Of a stretch of DNA of 64,000 nucleotides, positions 25,183 to 32,967 are shown piece by piece; position 1 is the first letter of the stretch; the number at the start of each line of letters is the position of its first letter. Made by a program: the position numbers and the translations under genes. The notes beneath the pieces were generated by a model. It saw nothing but the letters and a program-made list of their open reading frames with translations. It ran no database searches and was not told the DNA's origin. The stretch spans positions 4,464,001 through 4,528,000 of the forward strand of contig NZ_CP079863.1 in assembly GCF_025263485.1 (NCBI RefSeq), written 5' to 3'. Origin of the DNA: Mycobacterium sp. SMC-2 (GTDB lineage Bacteria > Actinomycetota > Actinomycetes > Mycobacteriales > Mycobacteriaceae).

Positions 25183-25944
25183 ATGATCCTGCCTGGCAAG
25201 GTCGCACTGATCACCGGCATCGGCGGCGGCCAAGGGCGAGAAGCGGCACTGCGCTTCGCTGCCGAAGGAGCCGTAGTGGTCGGCTGCGACATCAACGGCA
25301 GCACGGCACGGGAAACCAAGCTGGCGGTCGAGGCCGCGGGACTGAATGCCGACATCGCGGTTGACGACGTGGATCTTGGTGACCCCGAGCAAGCACGGCT
25401 GTGGGTGGAAGCTGCCGCGCAACGACACGACAGGATCGACGTGGTGTACAACAACGGTTCGGCGGCCCGGTTGGGCCCGATCGCCGAACTGTCCATTGAG
25501 GACTGGCGATTCACCATGCGCAACGAGCTTGATCTCGTTTTCTTTGTGACCAAGTACGCATGGCCAATTCTGGTTCGATCTGGTGGCGGCACGGTCATCA
25601 ACGTCGCCTCGGTCGCGGGGTGGGTCGGCAACCGTTCGTTGCCGCTGCTGGCCCACGTGGCGGCAAAAGGCGGCGTAATCGCGATGACGCGGCACATGGC
25701 CGCCGAAGGCGGACCGGTGGGCATTCGCGCCGTCAGCATCAGTCCGGGCGGCGTCGAGACTCCCGCCATCGCCGACCTGCTCGCCGTTCCCGAAGTGCGC
25801 GCGGCGGCGGAGAGCCAGAACCTGTTGCCTCGCCTCGGCACGCCGGCAGATGTCGTGAGCCTTGCGGTTTTCCTCGCCTCGGACCAGGCCAGTTACATCA
25901 CCGGCGCGGATTTTGTGGTGGACGGGGGCCTGACGGCGGTCTAA
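25183..25944 (+). CDS. SDR-family protein lacking the catalytic tyrosine
   Basis: This SDR fold has 253 residues, with T-G-I-G-G-G-Q-G and the N-N-G variant of N-N-A-G. Ser143 is present, but the Y-x3-K motif reads H158-V-A-A-K162, so the catalytic Tyr is replaced by His (codon CAC, 25654-25656). It may be a non-catalytic partner, use His as the acid/base, or act on an unusual substrate. The ATG at 25183 follows GGGAAGGGA. It is the last gene of the six-gene operon, 50 bases after the previous SDR. Confidence 0.82.
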   Translation: MILPGKVALITGIGGGQGREAALRFAAEGAVVVGCDINGSTARETKLAVEAAGLNADIAVDDVDLGDPEQARLWVEAAAQRHDRIDVVYNNGSAARLGPIAELSIEDWRFTMRNELDLVFFVTKYAWPILVRSGGGTVINVASVAGWVGNRSLPLLAHVAAKGGVIAMTRHMAAEGGPVGIRAVSISPGGVETPAIADLLAVPEVRAAAESQNLLPRLGTPADVVSLAVFLASDQASYITGADFVVDGGLTAV

Positions 25945-25989
25945 CCAGCCGAAATCCTTACCGCGCATGCTGGTCCGGCGTTGGCAGAG

Positions 25990-27327
25990 CTAAAGGTCTC
26001 CCCCGGTCATCAGGTGCAACCAGCGCAGGTAAAAGTTCCAGATCTGGTCGTCACCGGGGAAACCGATCCACACGTCACCGGGTCCGGGCCATTCACCGTC
26101 GTCAGAGAGGTAGCCGCGCTTGTCCGGGGCTCCGTTGGAGTAGCCATAGTTCATGAACTCGCGGGATCCGACGGTGCCGCGCGCTCCCCGCTGACCGCGC
26201 GAGAACACGACCAAGTCGTCTTGGCCGAACATTCCGGTCGGACCAAAGGTCAGATTGAGCCCGCGGTCTCGCGCTCGCTTCTGCTCCTCGCTGGCGTCGG
26301 GATGGCTGAGCGTCCAGGTCCAGATTTCGATCTGACCGGGAGCGACAGGTTGCCACGTGCGGACGAAGAAGAACATGCCTGGTGCCATCGACCAGGTCGT
26401 GTTGGGAAAGATCGTGGCGATGTTGGTGGCCGTGCCATTGCGCAACAGGGTCAATTGTTCAGGGGATAAGTGTCGGTCGATTTCGGACAGCACCGTTGCG
26501 GGTAGCCAGTGCAGAGCGGCTTCCAAGGACGGACGTTCGGGCGCCATCGGCGCCAAAAAGCCGTGCCCCCAGCGCGGGTCGGCACCGATGATCCCCTCCA
26601 AAGTCTGCGCAAGCTGGGGAAGCATGCCGATGTCAGCGAGCGATTTGTGCGTGGCCTGCAGGTGGTAACCGTCACCGAGCGAGTTTTCGGTACCGATTTT
26701 CCAGTCGAACGGCAGGGCCCACCGCTGCGGAGGACCTATCGCCACGAGGTTCTTGTCAACTGCGCAGAAGATCGAGTCGAAGTAGAACGCGAAGTCACCC
26801 AGGTAGGTTTCGAAATCGGGCATGTCTTGCTGCCACGTCCCGAATATCAGGCCACCGCGAGTGGCCACTCTCGCCGAGCGCAGTCCATACTCGGACTTCT
26901 TGCCACCAATCCAGTAGCGCTGTGACGGTATCGCCAGCAAGCGGCCATCCAGGCCGTAGGTCCAACCGTGATAGGGGCAGTGGAGCCGGTTGGCCGACCC
27001 GCAGTCGGTCACGCACAGTTGTACTCCGCGGTGCGCGCACCGGTTCAGCAGAATGCTGATCGCACCGTCCTTGCCCCTGGTGACGATCACCGAGTCGCCG
27101 CCCATCGGCCGCACAACGTAGTCGCCGGTCTCGGGGATCTCCGACTCGAACCCGACGAACAGCCAGGACCGACCAAAGATCCGCGCCATCTCCAGCTCGT
27201 AGATTTCCGGATCGGAGAACACCCTCGCCGAAAGCTGTCGGCGTTCGAGGTCGAAGAGGTCATGCAGGCGGGTACCGTCCGACAGCGAGCATGCGTCTCG
27301 GTCCGTGGCTTCCTGTGTTGTGCTCAA
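25990..27327 (-). CDS. Rieske aromatic-ring-hydroxylating dioxygenase, alpha subunit (classical class)
   Basis: The protein has 445 residues. The Rieske site has normal spacing, C97-x-H99-x17-C117-x2-H120, and the mononuclear site G-D-G-Y-H-L-Q-A-T-H gives Asp219, His222 and His227. This is the naphthalene/biphenyl dioxygenase arrangement, so cis-dihydroxylation of an aromatic ring is the likely reaction. Its beta subunit lies just upstream (27374), 46 bases before this start. It is clearly paralogous to the cut alpha gene at 62740 (shared T-R-L-x-D-L-F-D-L-E-R-R start and R-W-L-H-L-M end). Confidence 0.92.
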   Translation of the reverse strand: MSTTQEATDRDACSLSDGTRLHDLFDLERRQLSARVFSDPEIYELEMARIFGRSWLFVGFESEIPETGDYVVRPMGGDSVIVTRGKDGAISILLNRCAHRGVQLCVTDCGSANRLHCPYHGWTYGLDGRLLAIPSQRYWIGGKKSEYGLRSARVATRGGLIFGTWQQDMPDFETYLGDFAFYFDSIFCAVDKNLVAIGPPQRWALPFDWKIGTENSLGDGYHLQATHKSLADIGMLPQLAQTLEGIIGADPRWGHGFLAPMAPERPSLEAALHWLPATVLSEIDRHLSPEQLTLLRNGTATNIATIFPNTTWSMAPGMFFFVRTWQPVAPGQIEIWTWTLSHPDASEEQKRARDRGLNLTFGPTGMFGQDDLVVFSRGQRGARGTVGSREFMNYGYSNGAPDKRGYLSDDGEWPGPGDVWIGFPGDDQIWNFYLRWLHLMTGGDL

Positions 27328-27373
27328 CGACTCTCCCCTTTCAACGTTCGTCCTCGTCCGATTGGCCCGGCCG

Positions 27374-27925
27374 TCACAGAAACACCGACAGACACGGCGA
27401 TTCCGGCACGGTCTGGTCGATGAGGATCTCCCGCCGCACCAGCTTCAGCCCCTGATCGAAGCGTCGCAGCACATCATTGCGGCGGGCCGCGAGGAATTCG
27501 TATGAGTGGGAATCCCAGCGACTGCCCAATAGCAGCAGCGAACTGCGGGCGAACACGTCATCTCCTAGCCGCTCGATCCGCACGTTCGTCACAAACCGCC
27601 GCGAGCGCGTCGCCGGCATCTCGGCATGAGCGTTCGGGCTCTCAGTAAGACGACGAACACGAAGCGTCAGCGTCTGCAGATCGTCATCGAAGAACGTCAC
27701 TCCCCGCGCGAAGTCGTCGCCGTCGCCGCGCTGGCGCGTCACCCGCACGGGCATGCGGTAGGACAGCTCGTCCGCCAGCAGGGCAAGCCAATCAACCAGC
27801 CGGTTCTCATCCAGCAGTTCCGCCTCGGTGTACAGAAACTCGAGCGCGTCGTTGTAGACCGGATCACCAGGAGCCAGCCGTGTCGGAACCAGCGGCCCAT
27901 CACCAATCGTCTGGGCTGGGCTCAT
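27374..27925 (-). CDS. Rieske dioxygenase beta (small) subunit
   Basis: The product has 183 residues from the ATG at 27925, which follows GGGGAGGA by 5 bases. It matches ring-hydroxylating dioxygenase beta subunits of the SnoaL/NTF2-like fold: an acidic helix with E-A-E-L-L-D-E, a Y-R-M-P-V-R strand, and the conserved T-R-S-R-R-F-V-T-N-V-R segment. Beta subunits usually stabilise the alpha3beta3 hexamer. It is the first gene of a beta-alpha operon, the reverse of the usual alpha-beta order, and diverges from the TetR gene. Confidence 0.9.
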   Translation of the reverse strand: MSPAQTIGDGPLVPTRLAPGDPVYNDALEFLYTEAELLDENRLVDWLALLADELSYRMPVRVTRQRGDGDDFARGVTFFDDDLQTLTLRVRRLTESPNAHAEMPATRSRRFVTNVRIERLGDDVFARSSLLLLGSRWDSHSYEFLAARRNDVLRRFDQGLKLVRREILIDQTVPESPCLSVFL

Positions 27926-27967
27926 GTTGTCCTCCCCACACTCCGCAGTACTATGCATGATATGCAG

Positions 27968-27990
27968 TATTTTGCAGATTCTGCAATATA
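27968..27990. promoter_or_regulatory. 23-bp near-perfect palindrome, candidate TetR operator
   Basis: The core TTGCAGA-T-TCTGCAA (27972-27986) is a perfect 7-1-7 palindrome, extended by TAT/ATA arms with one mismatched pair. It lies 43 bases from the dioxygenase beta start and 157 bases from the divergent TetR start, the usual place for an operator of a divergently encoded repressor. Confidence 0.62.
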
Positions 27991-28024
27991 ACTAGCTAAA
28001 CTGCGAAGAATGCGCCAACAAGTT

Positions 28025-28067
28025 GATCGCGCAACGAGCGCGATCGAGCGGAGTCAGCTGATGACTC
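28025..28067. promoter_or_regulatory. Two further inverted repeats upstream of the TetR gene
   Basis: GATCGCGC-AACGA-GCGCGATC (28025-28045) is a perfect 8-bp repeat, and GAGTCA-GCTGA-TGACTC (28051-28067) a perfect 6-bp repeat. Both lie in the divergent region between the beta subunit and TetR. They may be secondary regulator sites or leader hairpins. Confidence 0.4.
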
Positions 28068-28146
28068 GATACCCTCGTTACCGGCGCAGATTGCGACCGC
28101 TGGCGGGTGACCGCCGGCAGTTATGTGGACGGCTCGAAGGAGATCG

Positions 28147-28746
28147 ATGAGCCTGCGGCAGCAGTTGTGGCATCAGATGAAGCGGGAGACGAGTCGAGCC
28201 ATTGCCCGGACGGCGCAGGACCTTGTGCGTGACCGGGGCCTCGGCTCAGTCACCGTGGAGGACATCGCCCGAGGCGCGGGCGTCTCGGAACGCACGTTTT
28301 TCAACTACTTCTCGTGCAAGGAGGAGGCGGTCGTCGGTGTTCCCGAGGAACTGCTTGCGGAACTAGACGCCGCGTTGCGTGCCCGTCCCAAGCGGGAGAG
28401 GCCGCGCGATGCGTTACATGCGGTGTTCACCAACATGATGGATCAAGACGTGATCCTCAGCCGTTGGGGTCTTCGATATGAACTAGTGAGCAAGTACCCC
28501 GCCCTGCTGCCGCAGTATCTGGCGGCATTGGTGGAGATCGAGTCAGCCCTGGCGAAGTCGCTGGCTGAACGCATGGGCGTCGATGCCGAGGCCGACCCTT
28601 CACCGCGCATGCTGGTCGCGGCCGTGGTGGCCACGCTGCGGGCGGGCCTTTCCTGGTGGGAGGAATCCGGCCGGGCAGTTCCTTGGAGCCGGGTGCTCGA
28701 CCAGGCCTTCGATCAGATCGTGCCGACTGCACCTCGGTCTTGGTGA
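28147..28746 (+). CDS. TetR-family transcriptional regulator
   Basis: This 199-residue protein starts at an ATG preceded by AAGGAG (28137-28142). The N-terminal helix-turn-helix includes V-E-D-I-A-R-G-A-G-V-S-E-R-T-F-F-N-Y-F, the canonical TetR recognition region; the C-terminal helical domain should bind a ligand. It is divergent from the beta-alpha dioxygenase operon, with a palindrome between them, so it probably represses that operon until a substrate or pathway intermediate binds. Confidence 0.9.
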   Translation: MSLRQQLWHQMKRETSRAIARTAQDLVRDRGLGSVTVEDIARGAGVSERTFFNYFSCKEEAVVGVPEELLAELDAALRARPKRERPRDALHAVFTNMMDQDVILSRWGLRYELVSKYPALLPQYLAALVEIESALAKSLAERMGVDAEADPSPRMLVAAVVATLRAGLSWWEESGRAVPWSRVLDQAFDQIVPTAPRSW

Positions 28747-28759
28747 GGCTTTGGCAGTG

Positions 28760-28791
28760 GTGCAACCGGGTGGAGCGGTCGGCGGTTGCAC
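28760..28791 (+). terminator. Stem-loop after the TetR gene
   Basis: GTGCAACCG (28760-28768) and CGGTTGCAC (28783-28791) pair perfectly around a 14-base loop, starting 13 bases after the TetR stop. No T tract follows. A rho-independent-like terminator is the simplest reading. The rest of the stretch to 28960 shows nothing. Confidence 0.5.
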
Positions 28792-28960
28792 GCATTGGCG
28801 GGATCGATGCCGAAGGCCGTCGACATTTCCAAGGCCGACACCGGTCGCGGATCGTAGCGTGAAAGGCTCTGCACGCCAGTGGCGTTGTTATGCCCCCATC
28901 GCGGTAAGTGAAATCACTTCAAAACCGCTCATATAACGTGAATGCGGTTCTGTCACAATG

Positions 28961-29830
28961 CTAGTCGGCCATGGGATCATCGGAATCCCATGCCTGCTTG
29001 ATCGGGCCCATACCGCCGCCGACGGGGTAGAACTGGCGCTGAGCATACAGCTCGAGCCCAATGCCGTGGCTCAGTTCGTCGATGCAAGCCCGCTTGAAGT
29101 TCTGCGTGAAAAGCATGCGCGTGTAGCGCGTTGCCATCGGGGGCCGCTTGGCGATGTCGCGCGCCAGCTCCCAAGCACGTTCCAGGACACGGTCTTTGGG
29201 TAATACCTCCGCGACGGCGCCCCACTCCAGAGCCTGTTGGGCGGACAGCGTGTGGCCGGTTAGCATCAAGTACCGCGCCCGGTTCGGGCCGACCACCATG
29301 GGCCACGCGATGTGCTGGCCGTCACCCGGCACCATGCCACGCCGGTAGTGCGGTGCGTCTTGGAACGTCGCGTCGTCGGAGGCAATCACGATGTCGCACA
29401 ACAGCGGAACTTCGGAGTGGATATTGCACGGCCCGTTGACCGCCGCGATGATCGGCACCTCGATGTCGAGCAGGTTCATGATCAGCATGCGCCCGTACCA
29501 CCCGCGCTCGTCCATGAACTCGACCGGCGGCGTGAATCCCTTTGGGATTTGAGACTTGGCGACCGTGTCGTCGTCGGTGGAGCCTTTCGCCAGGAAACCC
29601 CAGTCCGCGTTGTAGTTCTCCCCGGTTCCGGTGTGGATGACGACTTTGATGTCGCGGTCGCCGGCGATATCCGCGAACGCATCCGCCATCCGGTCGTGTG
29701 ACTCGGCGTCCCACACCAATGGTCCGCCGTCGGTGTGGCAACGCATCAGAAGAATGCCCTCGTCGCTCAACTCGAACTGAAAGTTGGCGTAGCTGTCCTT
29801 GTAGTCGTCAAAACGTGTGCGTTTCGGCAT
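28961..29830 (-). CDS. Crotonase-family beta-diketone hydrolase, 6-oxocamphor hydrolase-like
   Basis: This 289-residue crotonase has a pattern that fits 6-oxocamphor hydrolase (OCH) rather than enoyl-CoA hydratase. His138, His161 and Asp170 occur with spacings of 23 and 9, exactly those of OCH His122, His145 and Asp154, and in matching contexts (I-H-S-E, A-P-H-Y, P-G-D-G). Blocks such as I-E-V-P-I-I-A-A-V-N-G-P and A-T-F-Q-D are also shared. OCH cleaves a cyclic beta-diketone by a retro-Claisen reaction, opening the ring without CoA. It is the last gene of the Rieske-companion-P450 operon, which could generate such a diketone. Confidence 0.8.
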   Translation of the reverse strand: MPKRTRFDDYKDSYANFQFELSDEGILLMRCHTDGGPLVWDAESHDRMADAFADIAGDRDIKVVIHTGTGENYNADWGFLAKGSTDDDTVAKSQIPKGFTPPVEFMDERGWYGRMLIMNLLDIEVPIIAAVNGPCNIHSEVPLLCDIVIASDDATFQDAPHYRRGMVPGDGQHIAWPMVVGPNRARYLMLTGHTLSAQQALEWGAVAEVLPKDRVLERAWELARDIAKRPPMATRYTRMLFTQNFKRACIDELSHGIGLELYAQRQFYPVGGGMGPIKQAWDSDDPMAD

Positions 29831-29864
29831 TGCTCCTCGAAGCTGTGACTCGGACGGACTTTCG

Positions 29865-31142
29865 TTACCGCGCTTTGAATTTCAGGTGCAGGTCACCCAA
29901 ACCACGCAGCTGATATGTGGGAAGGTAGTGGAACCTGCGGGCGCCTGCGGGACCGTGAATCGCTTCGTTGATCTCGATCTGGTCGAGGCGTTCGAGAAGA
30001 CGCTCGATGGCCACCCGCGCTTCTGCCCGGGCGAGCGGGGCGCCGGGGCAGACATGGGCACCGAAACCGAACGACCGGTGATGGCGCACGTTGGCCCGCT
30101 CGAGGTCGAGCTCGTCAGGGTGATCGAAGTGGCGCGCATCCCGGCCCGCGGCCGCGCAGATGAGCATCAACGTGGAACCGGCCGGGACGTCGACGCCGCC
30201 GAGCGTAATCGGGACTTTCGCCAGCCGGAACGTCCCCTTGACCGGGCCCTCGAGGCGCAGCATCTCCTCGACGAAATTCGGGACGAGGCCGGGGTCGGTG
30301 CGCAGCCGATGCTGCAGTTCCGGGTCCTCGGCGATCCGCAGAAATGCCGACCCGAGAAGGTGGGCCGTCGTTCCGCTGCCGCCGATGAACAGCGCCGAGG
30401 CAAGCTCGAGGACGTCGTCGACGGTGGGGGTCTCGCCGTCGGGGAAGGTCGCCTCGGTCATGTGCGTGATGATGTCGTCGCGGGGATCGCGGCGCCGGTC
30501 CTCGATGTAGCGGCGGAACCGCTCGTGCACAAACGAGTGCGCATCCTTGGCGATCTCGCCTTTGACGGTTCCCAGCCCGCGGTCACGGTGCTCGCCCAGC
30601 ATCTCCACGCGCCACTCCGGCCAGTCTTCTTCCGGGATGCCCAGCAGTGTGCAGATGTTCAGCAGCGCGAATGGTGCGGCGAATTCGCCGATGAGGTCGA
30701 ACACGCCGTTGCCGATGAAGCGGTCGATTTCGTTGTCGGCCAGGCCGATCATGGCGTCCTCGGTCTCGCTGACCCTTCTGGGCGTGAACTGCTGCTTCAT
30801 CAGGGCCCGGTGCCGGGTGTGCAGCGGCGGGTCCATGGTCATGACTTCTTTGTTCAGCGGCAGCTGGTCGCGATACTGCTCGATCAACTCGGTCACGTCG
30901 TCGCGTCCGTCGAGCGGGACGGGGAACCCGGGGAACGGCCCGCTCGGCGCGATGCACGCCGACAGCGAGTCGGTGTCGGTGAAGGCCGCGGAGGCCTCGT
31001 CGTAGCCGGTCACCATCACCACGTCGTGGTGGGACTCCCGGTAGACGGGGCATTTACTCCTCAGGTATTCGTAATACGGGTGTGGGTCGATGACGAGTTC
31101 TTCGTCGCGGAAGTAATCCACCGATTCGAAGTCACGGCTCAT
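29865..31142 (-). CDS. Cytochrome P450 lacking the conserved I-helix acid
   Basis: The P450 has 425 residues. The K-helix E-E-M-L-R and heme loop F-G-F-G-A-H-V-C-P-G are intact. The I-helix motif, normally (A/G)-G-x-(D/E)-T, reads G254-G-S-G257-T258, so Gly replaces the acidic residue that helps deliver protons to bound oxygen. It may therefore use peroxide, rely on substrate-assisted proton transfer, or catalyse unusual chemistry. It lies between the companion protein and the OCH-like crotonase in one operon. Confidence 0.9.
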   Translation of the reverse strand: MSRDFESVDYFRDEELVIDPHPYYEYLRSKCPVYRESHHDVVMVTGYDEASAAFTDTDSLSACIAPSGPFPGFPVPLDGRDDVTELIEQYRDQLPLNKEVMTMDPPLHTRHRALMKQQFTPRRVSETEDAMIGLADNEIDRFIGNGVFDLIGEFAAPFALLNICTLLGIPEEDWPEWRVEMLGEHRDRGLGTVKGEIAKDAHSFVHERFRRYIEDRRRDPRDDIITHMTEATFPDGETPTVDDVLELASALFIGGSGTTAHLLGSAFLRIAEDPELQHRLRTDPGLVPNFVEEMLRLEGPVKGTFRLAKVPITLGGVDVPAGSTLMLICAAAGRDARHFDHPDELDLERANVRHHRSFGFGAHVCPGAPLARAEARVAIERLLERLDQIEINEAIHGPAGARRFHYLPTYQLRGLGDLHLKFKAR

Positions 31143-31188
31143 ATGTCATCCTTTTCCGACTGCGTACTGAGCGAGGCCTCGCAGGCGT

Positions 31189-31530
31189 CTAGGGGCTGGG
31201 TTCGCGAATCACCTTGACGTAGGCGGAACCGGTATCGGGAATCCTCGGCTGCTTGAAGATGTCCACCGCAAACGAGATCGTGATGAGCGAATAGAGCAGC
31301 CACATCAGACGAAGTCCGTTGTCCGGCAACTCTTTCAGATCGAACTGGTCGAGGTATTCCTTCGCGGCCGGCACGCGCGGCACCACAGCGTCATAGAACG
31401 CCTGAAGTTCAGGCATGGAGCTTGCCAGCCTTTTCTGGTAGCGGTCGTGGTTCTTTTCGATGGACCATTCCGCGAACGGCTCCAGATCGGCGAATTCGCG
31501 CGGGAAGATTCCAGCCTCGACTGTGGTCAT
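31189..31530 (-). CDS. Small 113-residue companion of the Rieske oxygenase, copy 3 (function unknown)
   Basis: This is the third member of the companion family (with 17884 and 22053) and is identical in length. It has F-A-D-L-E-P-F-A-E-W near the start, S-S-M-P-E-L-Q-A-F-Y-D-A-V, then L-M-W-L-L-Y-S-L-I-T-I-S-F-A-V-D-I-F-K-Q-P. The start overlaps the oxygenase stop by ATGA. The hydrophobic helix before F-K-Q-P is about 17 residues and moderately apolar, so loose membrane or protein contact is conceivable. Its function is not known. Confidence 0.8.
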   Translation of the reverse strand: MTTVEAGIFPREFADLEPFAEWSIEKNHDRYQKRLASSMPELQAFYDAVVPRVPAAKEYLDQFDLKELPDNGLRLMWLLYSLITISFAVDIFKQPRIPDTGSAYVKVIREPSP

Positions 31531-32864
31531 TCGATCACGCTCCCAGCTTTACCGTTTCCTGCGACGTGCAACTCGTTGCGGTACGCCTCCACATCGTCGG
31601 TGACCACCTTGTGCAGGTGGCGCACCAAAACCTCTTGGTCGTTGAGGTAATACTCGCGGCGCGCGTTCGTCTCAATCATCCGCTGAGTCGCCGCCAGCGT
31701 GTTGGCGTCCTGGATCACGAACTCGCGCGTGGTCGCAATCGTGTACTCCTGCGCCAAACGCTCGGTTGCATTCTGGGGTGGCACGTAGTAGGCCGACAAC
31801 ACGAATTTGTGTTTGTTCACGTCGGTTGGCCAGTAATGGTAAGTGATTAGCCAGTTCCGGGACCAGCACAGGATGACGAAGTTGGGATAGATCTGCCACG
31901 AATCCAGGCCCCAATTCTGAATGCGGGTTGGATTGATGCCATCCCCAAGAGAGCCAATGTCCGGCACCGGGATCGGCCCGAAGAACCCGCCGTTGAACAG
32001 CTCGTCCAGCGGCCGGGCGTTCAGTACGTTGGCATTCGCGTGTTGGCCGCCCGAGGTGAACAGCCGGTGTTTTCCGTACTTTCCGAAGAACGGGATCATG
32101 AACGGAACCTTGTCGACCCCGGTCGCGGGACCGGTCGGGTTGTTCATTTTCCCGTGCACGTACGGGACGTGGTACACCTCCTGGAATGCGTCCAGAAACA
32201 ACTTCCAGTTCGCATCGACGTCGGCTTCCATCACATAGGTCTGCGTCAGCTTCTCGAACGGGTAGCTTTCGAGCTTGACCACGTCAGGGCCGAGGAATTC
32301 GCGCAGCGACTGGCGCGGTTCCTTCTCGAGATTGATGAAAATGAAGCCGGCCCAGACTTCGAGATGCACCATGGGCAGCGCCAGCTTCTCGGGATCCAGG
32401 TCGAAGAACTCGGCGGCATTGTGGACATAGTCGATCGATCCGTCCAGCCCGTAGCGCCAGCCGTGGAACTTGCAGGAGATCGCCCGGCAAGTCCCCCGTG
32501 TTTCCTGGCCGGGGAACTCATCCCACACCAGTTGGTTGCCGCGGTGCGAGCAGACGTTGTGAAACGCCCGGATCTTGTCGTCCATGCCCCGGATGACGAG
32601 GAGCGAGGCGTTGAGGAACCTCAGTTCCTTGGTGAAGTAGCTGCCGCGCCGCGGCAGGTCCTGGACCCGCCCGACGTTGAGCCACGAACGACGGAAGACG
32701 GCTTCTTTCTCCAGTTCGTAGAACTCCGGCGAGAACGAGTCCTCGTACGCGATCGGCCCGGTGTCAAGCTCGAAGGCTTTCGTCCAGCTGCCGGCCGGAG
32801 GCTTCTCGAAGCTCTGGATGCCCGCGGCCTCGGCCTCGGTCAGACCCGAGATCTGTGCTGTCAT
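31527..32864 (-). CDS. Rieske non-heme iron oxygenase, alpha subunit, expanded-cluster class, copy 3
   Basis: The protein has 445 residues. The Rieske site is C105-x-H107-x23-C131-x2-H134 (Cys-Lys-Phe-His in the second half); the iron site in D-A-F-Q-E-V-Y-H-V-P-Y-V-H supplies Glu229, His232 and His237. It is very similar to copies 1 and 2. It opens a minus-strand operon of oxygenase, companion, P450 and OCH-like crotonase, and a ferredoxin gene lies directly upstream in the same direction. That makes the ferredoxin its most likely electron donor. Confidence 0.9.
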   Translation of the reverse strand: MTAQISGLTEAEAAGIQSFEKPPAGSWTKAFELDTGPIAYEDSFSPEFYELEKEAVFRRSWLNVGRVQDLPRRGSYFTKELRFLNASLLVIRGMDDKIRAFHNVCSHRGNQLVWDEFPGQETRGTCRAISCKFHGWRYGLDGSIDYVHNAAEFFDLDPEKLALPMVHLEVWAGFIFINLEKEPRQSLREFLGPDVVKLESYPFEKLTQTYVMEADVDANWKLFLDAFQEVYHVPYVHGKMNNPTGPATGVDKVPFMIPFFGKYGKHRLFTSGGQHANANVLNARPLDELFNGGFFGPIPVPDIGSLGDGINPTRIQNWGLDSWQIYPNFVILCWSRNWLITYHYWPTDVNKHKFVLSAYYVPPQNATERLAQEYTIATTREFVIQDANTLAATQRMIETNARREYYLNDQEVLVRHLHKVVTDDVEAYRNELHVAGNGKAGSVIE

Positions 32865-32916
32865 GGCCCTACGTCCCTTCTCGACACTGAGTTCTCTGTA
32901 CCGAGCGCTTGTAAAG

Positions 32917-32929
32917 TATATCTAATATA
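32917..32929. promoter_or_regulatory. AT-rich palindrome TATAT-CTA-ATATA upstream of Rieske copy 3
   Basis: This is a perfect 5-3-5 inverted repeat 53 bases before the oxygenase start. The minus strand includes TATACT, a good TANNNT -10. It lies in the gap after the ferredoxin gene, so the oxygenase operon can be transcribed independently of the ferredoxin. Confidence 0.5.
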
Positions 32930-32967
32930 TTGAAGGCTCCAGCGCCGAATTCTGCAACCCACGCAAG

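Noticed and set aside
28961..29830. Ordinary enoyl-CoA hydratase
   Set aside because: The His-His-Asp triad with OCH spacing and the lack of obvious hydratase Glu positions favour a beta-diketone hydrolase.
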